From NCBI GenBank assembly GCA_017457005.1, contig JAFTII010000029.1, positions 1 to 41,661 on the forward strand: a DNA stretch of 41,661 nucleotides. Reading direction: 5' to 3'. Source of the DNA: Alphaproteobacteria bacterium. Its GTDB lineage: Bacteria > Pseudomonadota > Alphaproteobacteria > RF32 > CAG-239. Under the pieces are notes generated by a model. The model saw nothing but the letters and a program-made list of their open reading frames with translations. It searched no databases and was not told the origin of the DNA. Below are positions 8,576 through 20,043 of this stretch, piece after piece (position 1 is the first letter of the stretch; each line of letters begins with the position of its first letter). Both the position numbers and the translations under genes were made by a program.

Positions 8576-11314
8576 ATGTCAAAAAAAGTATGTCTTATAG
8601 ATGGTTCTGGTTATATTTTTAGAGCTTTTTACGGTCTTCCTCCCTTAAACGCACCGGATGGAACTCCTGTAAATGCTGTGTATGGTTTTACCAATATGTT
8701 TTTGAAACTTACAACAAAAATCAAGTGCGATTATTGTTTGGTGTTATTTGATGCTAAAAGGCAGAACTTTCGTAATGATATTTTTCCTGACTATAAAGGT
8801 ACCCGAAAAGAAACTCCTGAAGAGCTTATTCCTCAATTTCCCATAATCAGAGAAGCAGTAGAAGCTTTAAACCTCAATTATTTGGAGATGGAAGGTTTTG
8901 AAGCTGATGACTTAATTGCAACTTATACAGAGAAGGCTCTTGCTGAGAATATGGATGTGGTGGTTGTTTCAGCTGATAAAGACCTTATGCAGTTGATCCG
9001 CCCTCATGTAGAACTTTATGATCCGATGAAAGATAAGTTTTTCACTCCTGAAGACGTAAAAGAAAAATTCGGCGTTTATCCTGACAAGGTCGTAGATGTT
9101 CAAGCGCTTTCCGGAGATAGTATTGACAATATCCCCGGAGTTCCCGGAATTGGTCTCAAAACAGCATCTCAGTTGGTTAATGAATACGGCTCTTTAGAAG
9201 AGGTTTTGCAACACGCATCTGAAATTAAACAAGAAAAACGACGTCAAATGTTGCTTGATAATATGGAAAATGCCCGCATATCTCTGCAACTTGTAACTTT
9301 GAAAAAAGATATTCCCGTAAACCATCCTCTTGATGAATATGTCTGCAAAAATCCTAATAAAGATCGTTTGTATAAATTCATTACGGATTATGATTTTAAA
9401 ACCCTGAAACCACGTATAGAAAAATGGATTTCAGAACGCTGTTCTGATATTGCAGATAGGTCTGTGAACTCTGTATTTAAAGATGTAAAAGAACAATATG
9501 TATTAATCAATTCTAAAAAAGACTTAGAAAACTGGTTAAATAATGTCTTTAATTTTCTTTCTATAGAGGCAATGGGTGATAGCGATAAACATTTTTTAGA
9601 TGAAATTTGCGGTTTATCTTTATGTTCGGATTATGGTAATGCATGCTATATTCCCATTCATTCGCAAAGTAATGAGTCTTTAGACTTATTTGGCTCATCA
9701 CCTAAAACGTCACGTTTGAATATAAAAGACGTTGTAGAATTATTGCATCCTGTTTTACGCCGTCGCTCAATTTTAAAAATCGGTTGCGGATTAAAAAATA
9801 CTCTTCATTTATTATCCGATATTATTCCGAATTTGGAGTGTTATCCTTATGACGATATTGCCATTTTATCTTATGATCTGGATAGCTCTGAACATGGTCA
9901 TAATTTAAGTGATTTATCTCTCTTGTTTTTGGAAAAAGAATTACCAAAAACAGAAGATATTCTCGGTAGCGGAAAAAATAAAATTTCATTTAAGAGTTTA
10001 GATGTTGAGGCTGCTAAAGAATACGGCTGTAAGCGAGCTGATTATTGCTTGCGTTTACACCATCTTCTAAAATCAAGATTGGTAACAGATAAGAAAGCAT
10101 ACATTTATGAATACTACGACCGTCCGTTGATGGCAACTTTATATGATATGGAAAAAGAAGGAATAATGGTTGATGCGCTTTCATTGCAAAAACTGAGCCG
10201 CTATTTGGAAGACAACATAAAACTTTTGGAGCAAGAAGCATTTAAGATTGCCGGAGAAGAGTTTAATTTAGGTACACCAAAACAAATAGGAGAAATTCTT
10301 TTTACCAAGCAAGGAGTAAAAGGCAAAAAAACAGCAACCGGCGCATGGGCTACCGGCGCAGAAGTCTTAGAAGAACTGGCGGCAGAAGGAAACCTTTTGG
10401 CTCAGAAAATACTAGATTGGAGAGAATTAAGTAAATTAAAATCTACTTATACCGATTCCTTATTTGTATTACTTGATAAAAATTCTCGTATTCATACCAC
10501 TTATTTGCAAACTGTTGCAAATACCGGCAGATTAAGCTCGGTTAATCCTAATTTGCAAAATATTCCCATTCGTTCTGAAGAGGGTAAAAAAATTCGTTCA
10601 TGTTTTATTGCAAAACCGGAACATAAGTTAATTTCATCCGATTATTCACAAGTAGAGCTAAGATTGCTTGCAAATGTTGCAGATGTAAAAGCTTTAAAAA
10701 AAGCATTTGCTGATGGGATAGATGTTCATACTGCTACGGCATCACATGTTTTTGGAGTTCCGGCAGATAAGGTTGACGCGAATTTACGTCGTCAGGCAAA
10801 AGCGATTAATTTCGGTATAGTATATGGAATATCCGCTTATGGTTTGGCAAAAAACATTGGTGTAGATGTGTCAGAAGCAAAGGCGTATATTGACGCATAT
10901 TTTAATCAAATGCCGGAAATAAAAAAATATATGGAAGAAACGATAGCTTTTGCTCATAAACACGAATATGTGCAGACACCGTTTGGGCGCAAGTGTTCGG
11001 TATATGGCATAAATGATTCTAATAAAAAAATAGTTGCCAATGCAGAGCGAGCTGCAATCAATGCTCCGATTCAGGGTGGGGCAGCTGATATTATTAAGCT
11101 TGCTATGAATAAGGTTGTTAAGGAATTAAACAGTGCCGGATTAAAAACAAAAATGCTTTTACAAGTACATGATGAGTTGGTCTTTGAAGCTCCCGATTCT
11201 GAAGTTGAACAAGCATCGCAAATCATAAAACAAACAATGGAAAATATTGTGCAATTAGCTGTTCCGTTTGTTGTGGAAGTTGGGGTAGGGCAAAATTGGA
11301 CTGAAGCACATTAA
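8576..11314 (+). CDS. polA: DNA polymerase I (proofreading domain probably inactive)
   Basis: A 912-residue repair and Okazaki-fragment polymerase. Domains: 5' nuclease (1-285, with EGFEADDLI and SADKDLMQL), a 3'-5' exonuclease-like domain (about 300-500) and the polymerase domain (about 535-912). Polymerase motifs are intact: motif A SSDYSQVELRLLA, motif B RRQAKAINFGIVYGIS, motif C LLQVHDELVFEAP. In the exonuclease-like domain the usual D-x-E appears as S-I-E (329-331) and the NxxxD region as GCGLKNT, so metal-binding Asp residues are lost. The ATG at 8576 is preferred over 8564 because the GAGG of the upstream codon pair serves as its ribosome-binding site. The 3' end overlaps the convergent protease gene by 4 bases. 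Confidence 0.96.
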   Translation: MSKKVCLIDGSGYIFRAFYGLPPLNAPDGTPVNAVYGFTNMFLKLTTKIKCDYCLVLFDAKRQNFRNDIFPDYKGTRKETPEELIPQFPIIREAVEALNLNYLEMEGFEADDLIATYTEKALAENMDVVVVSADKDLMQLIRPHVELYDPMKDKFFTPEDVKEKFGVYPDKVVDVQALSGDSIDNIPGVPGIGLKTASQLVNEYGSLEEVLQHASEIKQEKRRQMLLDNMENARISLQLVTLKKDIPVNHPLDEYVCKNPNKDRLYKFITDYDFKTLKPRIEKWISERCSDIADRSVNSVFKDVKEQYVLINSKKDLENWLNNVFNFLSIEAMGDSDKHFLDEICGLSLCSDYGNACYIPIHSQSNESLDLFGSSPKTSRLNIKDVVELLHPVLRRRSILKIGCGLKNTLHLLSDIIPNLECYPYDDIAILSYDLDSSEHGHNLSDLSLLFLEKELPKTEDILGSGKNKISFKSLDVEAAKEYGCKRADYCLRLHHLLKSRLVTDKKAYIYEYYDRPLMATLYDMEKEGIMVDALSLQKLSRYLEDNIKLLEQEAFKIAGEEFNLGTPKQIGEILFTKQGVKGKKTATGAWATGAEVLEELAAEGNLLAQKILDWRELSKLKSTYTDSLFVLLDKNSRIHTTYLQTVANTGRLSSVNPNLQNIPIRSEEGKKIRSCFIAKPEHKLISSDYSQVELRLLANVADVKALKKAFADGIDVHTATASHVFGVPADKVDANLRRQAKAINFGIVYGISAYGLAKNIGVDVSEAKAYIDAYFNQMPEIKKYMEETIAFAHKHEYVQTPFGRKCSVYGINDSNKKIVANAERAAINAPIQGGAADIIKLAMNKVVKELNSAGLKTKMLLQVHDELVFEAPDSEVEQASQIIKQTMENIVQLAVPFVVEVGVGQNWTEAH

Positions 11315-12618
11315 TTTCGCTCTTTGGGTAAAGTAATTCTTGAAGAAGGCGATGTGGGAGAGGGTTTGTTTTCTTTAGGTGTTTCCTTTGCAAGTTTTGC
11401 TTTGACTATACGCAAAGAATTTTTGCTCTGAGTAGATATTTGTTCTAAAAATTTTGCTGACACTTCGGGAGCATTTTGCATTTTAACGGGAGGTTCTTTT
11501 GTTATACAAGCTATAAGTAGTCTGGCTTTAAATTCCGGAGATGTTATGTTACCGAAATTAATTGATTGATCGTTTTGCTGAGCTTTTTCAGCTAAAGCTG
11601 TAAATATCTCCATATCAGGAACTTTTTTATTACCTTTATCATCACGAGCCATCAAAGCAACGTTGTTAGTGGAAGAAGCTGTAATTCTGGTGTAAGATCC
11701 GTCTTGAGAGGTCAGTTTTGCGTTAAAGTTGATGTCTTTTTCGTCTTCGCTGAGTGTTGTGTTGGTTCTATCGGCCAAATCTTTGGCAAACTCTCGCCAT
11801 TGGAGCTTAAAGCTATCGTCTTTTTCTCTATTGTCGGGTAGTTCTTGAATATTATCTTCAACCTCCAAAGAGTTTTCGTTGTTTCTTGGCTTAATGACAG
11901 TTCGCAAATATTGTTTCATAGATTCTATACAGTCATCACAAAATAAATTAGGTTTATCTGCTTCCATAAGATCAGCATAAACAAGATCTCTCATTACACA
12001 CCCTTCGTGAGCGCAATGTTCGCCGTATTGAGTATTGGTAATACCTTCTCTTTCATTATGAATTGCGCCAAAGACATGTCCAAACTCATGCCAAATAAGC
12101 CTTTTAAAGTGTTCTTTGTCAAATCCGCTGGTGGATACAAAAGCACCTGCTTGAGGGCAACTGATTCCGTATCCGAACAGTCCATCTTCATTGTATAATT
12201 TTTTATTAGTGATACCCAAATGAAAATATCGGGTATCCATATAATTGGTGTAGCGATTAACCCAATCAACACGAGGTTTATTGATTTTGTTATAGTTTAG
12301 CTGACCATCGGTTCTCCTGCCAAATTGTTCATACCACTCCATTGATCCTTCAGGAATTAAATACCGACCATCAGATTGTTTTATATACATATCTTTATCG
12401 GACATATTCTGAATTTGTTGTTCGGAGATTGTTGGGTTGTAAGATTTTGTTTCGCCGGTTTTACAGTTATAAATGGTATCTCCATATCGTAATTGGATGT
12501 CAAATTTATTTTTATATTCAGGGAATAATTCTAAAAACTCTTTACAGGCATTAGAGGCGCAAACAGCGTATCCTCTATCAACATCTTTAGCCACATCAAT
12601 CATTATTCCGTATTTCAT
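11311..12618 (-). CDS. Archaemetzincin-like zinc metalloprotease with insertion and long C-terminal extension
   Basis: A predicted zinc protease of 435 residues, counted from the ATG at 12618. The zinc helix is HEFGHVFGAIH (177-187), a metzincin HExxHxxGxxH. A Cys-rich part follows: C202-x4-C207-x-M209-x17-C227-x2-C230. This is the spacing of archaemetzincins (HExxHxxGx3Cx4CxMx17CxxC), except that 14 extra residues separate the third His from the first Cys. The Met would be the Met-turn and the four Cys a second zinc site. There is no signal peptide. The last 200 residues are charged and Pro-rich at the end, of unknown role. A longer reading frame back to 12834 exists, but it crosses the gyrB promoter and is unlikely. 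Substrate unknown. Confidence 0.82.
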   Translation of the reverse strand: MKYGIMIDVAKDVDRGYAVCASNACKEFLELFPEYKNKFDIQLRYGDTIYNCKTGETKSYNPTISEQQIQNMSDKDMYIKQSDGRYLIPEGSMEWYEQFGRRTDGQLNYNKINKPRVDWVNRYTNYMDTRYFHLGITNKKLYNEDGLFGYGISCPQAGAFVSTSGFDKEHFKRLIWHEFGHVFGAIHNEREGITNTQYGEHCAHEGCVMRDLVYADLMEADKPNLFCDDCIESMKQYLRTVIKPRNNENSLEVEDNIQELPDNREKDDSFKLQWREFAKDLADRTNTTLSEDEKDINFNAKLTSQDGSYTRITASSTNNVALMARDDKGNKKVPDMEIFTALAEKAQQNDQSINFGNITSPEFKARLLIACITKEPPVKMQNAPEVSAKFLEQISTQSKNSLRIVKAKLAKETPKENKPSPTSPSSRITLPKERN

Positions 12619-12737
12619 GTTTGTTTCTTTCTTTATCAAAATATCTAAGTCAATAATATAATATTTTGCAAAGTTTGTCCAGTTGCAAAATAATGATGCT
12701 TTTATGCACAAAAGCTTGGAAAAATGGAGATTTTTGC

Positions 12738-12766
12738 TTGGTAATTTTTTTAATTTGTTGTATATT
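12738..12766 (+). promoter_or_regulatory. Predicted sigma70-type promoter of gyrB
   Basis: TTGGTA (12738-12743), a 17-base spacer and TATATT (12761-12766). The ATG of gyrB is 41 bases downstream and is preceded by AAGGA. Confidence 0.55.
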
Positions 12767-12774
12767 TTGCTTAA

Positions 12775-15252
<2,478 letters not shown>

Positions 15253-15257
15253 TACAC

Positions 15258-15292
15258 TTCTCCCCTTAACATTGTTGAGGGGAGAATATTTA
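15258..15292 (+). terminator. Intrinsic terminator after gyrB
   Basis: TTCTCCCC (15258-15265) pairs with GGGGAGAA (15279-15286). Five further inner pairs, one of them G-T, extend the stem to about 13 bp with a 3-base loop. A T-rich tail follows. Confidence 0.85.
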
Positions 15293-15293
15293 T

Positions 15294-15322
15294 TTGGAAA
15301 AGGTTTTATCTGCAATTATATT
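15294..15322 (+). promoter_or_regulatory. Predicted promoter of the porin-like gene
   Basis: TTGGAA (15294-15299), a 17-base spacer and TATATT (15317-15322), directly behind the gyrB terminator. The leader to the ATG at 15372 would be about 43 bases. Confidence 0.55.
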
Positions 15323-15371
15323 AACTGTTACAAATATTTTAAGGCAAATTTTTGTAATAAGCGGAGTTTTT

Positions 15372-16457
15372 ATGAAATTAAGGTTTTTAACCATAACATT
15401 TTTAATGATTTCCGGAATAGCAAACGCCGGAGAATGGAGCTACAATACCGAAGGACAAATAAAATCAGCTTTCGGTTATGCAGATGTTAAAAAAGAAGAT
15501 AAATACCGTGGAAATATTAATGCCGAAATAAACAGCTATATTGCCTATGATTTTAATGATGAATATGCCGTTTCCGTACATTTTGATTTAATGAGTGGAA
15601 TAGACAGGGATTTGCAAAATTATAATCAAGGACACTGGGGGGAAGAATTATATGGAATTTTTAATTCTCCTTTCGGACAAATAATTACCGGTCAAACATT
15701 TAATGTAGGAGCTCAATTTTTTGATGGCGCTCCAATGATAGGAATATTATCAAATAATTCGGATGTTGTTAATTTTGTTTCTAACCCGAATTGGAAAAGA
15801 ACATCTAAACAAACTAAATTTGCAACCCTCAATACTACTTATATAAATACAGATGGTGTTGCTCCCAAAATAAGCTATATCTCTCCGGAGTTATATGGTA
15901 GCGGATTCGGACTTTCTTATATTCCTAAAATATATAACCGCAGAGGTTTAATAAATAATCACGCTTCGTATAAAGATGATGACGGTTATGTAGGAGCTTT
16001 TTATCATTCACAAGATATTGGCGGATTAAATATAAACACCTCAATATCTTTTGCTAAGTTTAGTGGAGATGACAAAGAATTTTCCGCATCGGCATTATTA
16101 AGTTACGGCAATTGGAGCCTTGGTGCCGGTTGGCGTAAGAGCTATATTGAAGGAAAAGAAAAAACAAGCCTGTCAGATTTCAGATTAGCAGAGTTTTTTG
16201 ACGGCTACCGAGAAGGATATGCTTGGGATCTTGGATTAGGATATAAGTTTGGTCCTTATAAAACCGGTATTTCTTATTTTCAGTCAAAAGCAGAGAACAG
16301 TGATAACCAAGATCAAATTGTAACTTTTTCTAACCGGTATCAAATAAACAATTTCTTTGATATTTACTTTGCTACGGCTTATGTTAATTTTGAAGATGAA
16401 AATGCAAACACAACAGAAGGTATGGCTGTAGTCGGTGGTGTAGGATTTAATTTTTAA
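15372..16457 (+). CDS. Porin-like outer-membrane beta-barrel protein
   Basis: A 361-residue exported protein. A signal peptide (MKLRFLTITFLMISGIANA, cut after residue 19) is followed by alternating polar and aromatic stretches typical of beta strands, with many Tyr, Gly and Asn and no long hydrophobic helix. The last residue is Phe (GFNF), the usual signal for BAM-assisted insertion. This matches Gram-negative porins in size and layout. I chose the ATG at 15372 because GGAG stands 5 bases upstream and the signal peptide starts there; an upstream TTG in frame lies inside the promoter. A response-regulator gene begins 11 bases after the stop, so the two are probably co-transcribed. Pore selectivity cannot be read. 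Confidence 0.82.
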   Translation: MKLRFLTITFLMISGIANAGEWSYNTEGQIKSAFGYADVKKEDKYRGNINAEINSYIAYDFNDEYAVSVHFDLMSGIDRDLQNYNQGHWGEELYGIFNSPFGQIITGQTFNVGAQFFDGAPMIGILSNNSDVVNFVSNPNWKRTSKQTKFATLNTTYINTDGVAPKISYISPELYGSGFGLSYIPKIYNRRGLINNHASYKDDDGYVGAFYHSQDIGGLNINTSISFAKFSGDDKEFSASALLSYGNWSLGAGWRKSYIEGKEKTSLSDFRLAEFFDGYREGYAWDLGLGYKFGPYKTGISYFQSKAENSDNQDQIVTFSNRYQINNFFDIYFATAYVNFEDENANTTEGMAVVGGVGFNF

Positions 16458-16468
16458 GGGTAAAATAA

Positions 16469-17095
16469 ATGCAAAATATTTTATTTATTTCTGACAATCA
16501 AAATTTTATAACAGATTTATCAGATCAAATTTTATACCATTTTTCCGAGTACAATGTCTTATCCGCTGATAGTAATGAAAAAGCTGATATTATTGTTGTT
16601 GATGAAGATAAAAAAGCGCTGGAACGAGAACTTGCAAATAAAAGAAATACCCCGATTCTTTTTCTTACATCTGATGTTGAAAATATTTTGGAGCTTTCGT
16701 CAGATATTCATATCCAAAGCAAGCCGTTATTGTTATCATCTTTTTTTGATGAATTACAATCTTGTATTAATCGGTTTGACAATAGCGAAAGCGGTTATTT
16801 AAAGTTCAATAAATATGAAGTTCATCCGATGAGCAAAGAAATACTTAATTTACGTAATAATGAGATAACCAAACTAACTGAAAAGGAAGTTGCAATAATT
16901 AAATATTTGCACAAAAACAAAGATAGATTAATTAGTAAGAATGAGCTTCTGCAAGAGGTGTGGGGATATTCACCTGATGTCAGCACCCATACCATAGAAA
17001 CACACATTTATCGTTTACGCCAAAAAGTTGAACAAGACAATCCGGAAGCTCAATTAATATTGACTGTAGAAGGAGGCTATCAGCTAAAAGTTTAA
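16469..17095 (+). CDS. OmpR/PhoB-type response regulator with shortened receiver
   Basis: A 208-residue regulator. The C-terminal half (about 112-208) is a winged-helix DNA-binding domain with LTEKEVAIIKYLHKN, LLQEVWGY, HTIETHIYRLRQKVE and the final GGYQL. The N-terminal receiver is about 105 residues, some 15 shorter than usual. The phosphorylated Asp is probably D45 (IIVVDED), and the switch Thr67 and Lys85 (KP) are present, but the acidic pocket is Ser8-Asp9 rather than two acids. No sensor kinase gene is in the window. AAGGG precedes the ATG. The 3' end overlaps the convergent ABC gene by 4 bases. Position next to EIIA and HPr recalls alphaproteobacterial ChvI (inference). Confidence 0.88.
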   Translation: MQNILFISDNQNFITDLSDQILYHFSEYNVLSADSNEKADIIVVDEDKKALERELANKRNTPILFLTSDVENILELSSDIHIQSKPLLLSSFFDELQSCINRFDNSESGYLKFNKYEVHPMSKEILNLRNNEITKLTEKEVAIIKYLHKNKDRLISKNELLQEVWGYSPDVSTHTIETHIYRLRQKVEQDNPEAQLILTVEGGYQLKV

Positions 17096-18843
17096 TCGCT
17101 TTTCATAAAACTTCCGGCTTGCATTTTAAATAATTTTGCATATTTCCCCGCTTTTTGCAAAAGTTCTTCGTGAGTTCCTTCTTCTATAATTTTACCTTTA
17201 TCAAATACTAAGATTCTATCCATTTCTAATAAAGTAGATAATCGGTGTGCAACAGCAATAACTGTTTTACCTTTCATAAGTTGTGCCAAAGACTTTTGAA
17301 TATATTTTTCGTTTTCGGTATCAAGAGCAGATGTTGCCTCATCAAATATTAATATTGGTGCATTTTTTAATATTGCACGGGCGATAGCAATTCTTTGTCG
17401 TTCTCCGCCTGATAAAATAACACCTCTATCTCCGACTTTTGTACCGTATCCATCAACCAGTTTACAGATAAATTCATGAGCAGAAGCTTTTTTGGAGGCT
17501 GCTATAATTTCCTTTTTTGATGCATTAGTTTTGCCATAACGAATATTATCTTCCAAACTGCGATTAAACAGGCACACATCTTGAGGTATTGTTGCAATAT
17601 GTTTATGTAAAGAATCTTGAGTTACTTTTCTTATATCCAAACCGTTAATTTTTATACAACCGTTTTTTACATCAAAATATCTGGCTAACAATTTAATAAA
17701 TGTTGATTTTCCTGCTCCGCTGGCTCCCACTAATCCGACTTTTTCACCGGTTTTGATTTTGACATTGAGATTATTAAAAATTTTTCGGTTATCTTTGTAT
17801 GCAAAACTCACGTTATCAAAACAAATATCAGCTTTTTTGGTTTTTAATTTTTTTGCATTTGGAGAATCAACTATTTCCGGATCAATTGCTAATGTTTCCA
17901 ATGCTGAATTGATTTTTCCTACAATGCGTGACAATTGATTGTAGCTGTAAGTAATACCAAACACCACTCCGGACATGGTTGTAAACAAACCATTTACAAA
18001 AATAAAATCTGTCGGATTTAAAATTTCATTTTTTAATAGCCAAGCGCTATAAATCATAAACAACAAAAAAGATATAACAATTGCTGTATGCTGGATAAAA
18101 ATAATAATTGCACGTCCTGATTCTTCTTTGGTTTCTGACCTTCGCAACATTCTAAGTGCTTTAAGTAAATTTAAGCGTTCAAATTTGAAATTTGAAAAAC
18201 TCTTTATTTCCGAATAATTTGCAATGGAGTCTATAATCATTCCGTTTGCTAAACTTTGTTTATTACTGGAATCTTTTGACAGTTTATGCAGCTTTTTTCC
18301 TAAAAAAAAGCCTAAAGAAATCATCATTACCACCCATAAAACAAAAACCGGTGTTAGCCATAAGCTTACAGAGCTTAATACAACGACACCGATAAAAGCA
18401 TAACAAATACTCCAAACACTATCCAAACTATGGTGAAACAGTTCTGTAACACCGCTTTGTAATTGCTGTACTTTATTTGATATATTACCGGCCATTTCTT
18501 CTGAAAAATAAGCGATAGAATGTTTATTTACATAATCAAAAACATCTCTGATAACTATAGTTCTGATTTTTGGTGTTATTTTTGCTGTTATAATAAAACC
18601 GCTGTTCGGAATGGCTGTTCCTAACAACTGTAGCATAAATGTCAGTAATATATAGTTAATAAGGGTATTCCATACAATACTGTCAATACTGACAGAAGAT
18701 ACAGTTTCGTATATTTTAGCCAAATAAAAAGGTACAAATTGTCGGCAAATTTGCCCTATAATCAATAAAAAAAGCATGCTTAACAAAGCAAACCTGAATA
18801 TTTTTGCATAATGCCAAATAAATTTTGCAGCGGTTTTTTGCAT
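17092..18843 (-). CDS. ABC exporter, fused membrane and ATPase domains
   Basis: A 583-residue half-transporter that should act as a homodimer in the inner membrane. Residues 1-310 form the six-helix exporter domain; 340-575 form the ATPase with Walker A GASGAGKST, signature LSGGERQR, Walker B ILIFDEATSALD and the switch His in AVAHRLSTL. The layout is that of MsbA-type and multidrug/lipid exporters, but the substrate cannot be inferred. It is a single gene on the minus strand between the regulator and the PTS genes. Divergent from the gene at 18933, with 89 bases between them. Confidence 0.9.
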   Translation of the reverse strand: MQKTAAKFIWHYAKIFRFALLSMLFLLIIGQICRQFVPFYLAKIYETVSSVSIDSIVWNTLINYILLTFMLQLLGTAIPNSGFIITAKITPKIRTIVIRDVFDYVNKHSIAYFSEEMAGNISNKVQQLQSGVTELFHHSLDSVWSICYAFIGVVVLSSVSLWLTPVFVLWVVMMISLGFFLGKKLHKLSKDSSNKQSLANGMIIDSIANYSEIKSFSNFKFERLNLLKALRMLRRSETKEESGRAIIIFIQHTAIVISFLLFMIYSAWLLKNEILNPTDFIFVNGLFTTMSGVVFGITYSYNQLSRIVGKINSALETLAIDPEIVDSPNAKKLKTKKADICFDNVSFAYKDNRKIFNNLNVKIKTGEKVGLVGASGAGKSTFIKLLARYFDVKNGCIKINGLDIRKVTQDSLHKHIATIPQDVCLFNRSLEDNIRYGKTNASKKEIIAASKKASAHEFICKLVDGYGTKVGDRGVILSGGERQRIAIARAILKNAPILIFDEATSALDTENEKYIQKSLAQLMKGKTVIAVAHRLSTLLEMDRILVFDKGKIIEEGTHEELLQKAGKYAKLFKMQAGSFMKSD

Positions 18844-18867
18844 GATTGATTACTTTTTAACACTAAA

Positions 18868-18896
18868 TTGACACTTTTATGTTAATGTTGTAGCAT
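18868..18896 (+). promoter_or_regulatory. Sigma70-type promoter of the PTS operon with inverted repeat at the start site
   Basis: A perfect -35 TTGACA (18868-18873), a 17-base spacer and TAGCAT (18891-18896). GCATAT (18893-18898) and ATATGC (18908-18913) form a 6-bp inverted repeat across the -10 box and start site, a possible operator. Confidence 0.65.
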
Positions 18897-18932
18897 ATTT
18901 AAAGATTATATGCAACCGTTGAGGCAAAAATT

Positions 18933-19352
18933 ATGGAAACACAATATTATACTCTTATTGAAAAACAAGACTTTTATGAAATTATAGAAAATAAATATGG
19001 TGAACTCGCAATATTTATTGATGCCAGAGAAGGCGCACCGTTGAATCCTGTTTTGGAATTTGATGGCAAACAAACAGCCCTTCTCAAGAGAGATGCCCGA
19101 TTAGCCGTACGTTTGGATAATATCAATGAAGAAAGTGTCGCTCCTCTGGCTGAGTCTGAATTTGTTTTAATTGTAGAACTTAAAGGCAAAATGGTTGAGC
19201 GTACTTATGCTGTTCCGGTAGATAATGTTGAGGAAATTGTTTTTGAAGGTAAAGCAACTCGTGCTGATGAGCTGGTAAAATCTAAGAGCCGAGAAGAATT
19301 GCTAAAAGAATTTGGTGCAATAAAAGTTTGGACAAATAGCTCTCAAAATTAA
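18933..19352 (+). CDS. Hypothetical cytosolic protein at the head of the PTS operon
   Basis: A 139-residue acidic protein with no signal peptide, membrane segment, Cys cluster or nucleotide-binding loop. GAGG lies 8 bases before the ATG. It precedes the EIIA gene by 12 bases and shares its promoter, so a role with the PTS phosphorelay is likely, but the family is not one I recognise. In many Alphaproteobacteria the place before the mannose-family EIIA and HPr is taken by the short HPr kinase gene. This protein has no Walker A loop and cannot be called HprK. Confidence 0.8.
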   Translation: METQYYTLIEKQDFYEIIENKYGELAIFIDAREGAPLNPVLEFDGKQTALLKRDARLAVRLDNINEESVAPLAESEFVLIVELKGKMVERTYAVPVDNVEEIVFEGKATRADELVKSKSREELLKEFGAIKVWTNSSQN

Positions 19353-19364
19353 ACAGAGGTAAAA

Positions 19365-19763
19365 ATGATAGGATTAGTACTTGTAACACACGGCAACTTA
19401 GCAAATGAATTTGTATCAGCAATGCAGCACGTTGTTGGCAAGCAAGACAATGTTGCTACGGTATGTATAGGTCCGGAAGACGATATGGAAGTTCGCCGTA
19501 GTGAAATTATAAAAAAAGTAGAAGACGTAAATTCAGGTAAAGGGGTTGTTGTTTTAACCGATATGTTTGGAGGTACTCCTTCTAATTTAGCAATATCAAT
19601 TATGGATAAAGCAACCGTTGAAATTATTGCCGGTGTGAATTTGCCAATGTTGATAAAAATAGCATCTTTACGAAAAGAAAAAGATCTTAAAGGTACTGTT
19701 GAAGGCGCACAAGAGGCCGGAAAAAAATACATTAATATTGCATCACAATTGTTAGGACAATAA
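19365..19763 (+). CDS. PTS mannose-family EIIA component
   Basis: A 132-residue single-domain phosphocarrier of the EIIA-Man fold. The phosphorylated residue is His9 in LVTHGNLA, and the TDMFGGTPSN loop is also conserved. No EIIB, EIIC or EIID transport genes are in the window. That is usual for alphaproteobacterial PTS, where this protein works as a regulatory phosphate acceptor from HPr rather than in sugar uptake (known for the group; inferred here). A GAGG-like ribosome-binding site lies before the ATG. HPr follows after 2 bases. Confidence 0.92.
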   Translation: MIGLVLVTHGNLANEFVSAMQHVVGKQDNVATVCIGPEDDMEVRRSEIIKKVEDVNSGKGVVVLTDMFGGTPSNLAISIMDKATVEIIAGVNLPMLIKIASLRKEKDLKGTVEGAQEAGKKYINIASQLLGQ

Positions 19764-19765
19764 TC

Positions 19766-20041
19766 ATGAGTAATTGTTTTATCAAAGAGCTGGAAATTAA
19801 AAACAAAAAAGGATTACATGCTAGAGCTGCAGCTGCATTTGTTAAGACTTTAGAACCCTTTGATGCAGAAGTGGAAGTTGAGCGTATCGGGCAAAGTGTT
19901 AGCGGATGTTCTATTATGGGTTTAATGATGCTTGCAGCTTCTAAAGGAACAACCATAAAAGTAACATGCTCCGGCAAAGATGGTGAAGCGGCAATGGCAG
20001 CTTTAGAAACTTTATTAAATAATAAATTTGGGGAAGAATAA
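19766..20041 (+). CDS. ptsH: HPr phosphocarrier protein
   Basis: A 91-residue HPr that carries phosphate from enzyme I on His18 (KKGLHARAAA). The regulatory serine region reads SGCSIMGLMML with Ser49 at the Ser46-equivalent position, so the target site of HPr kinase is kept even though no hprK is in this operon. It is 2 bases after EIIA, and its stop is 2 bases before the TTG start of the methyltransferase. Confidence 0.94.
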   Translation: MSNCFIKELEIKNKKGLHARAAAAFVKTLEPFDAEVEVERIGQSVSGCSIMGLMMLAASKGTTIKVTCSGKDGEAAMAALETLLNNKFGEE

Positions 20042-20043
20042 TT

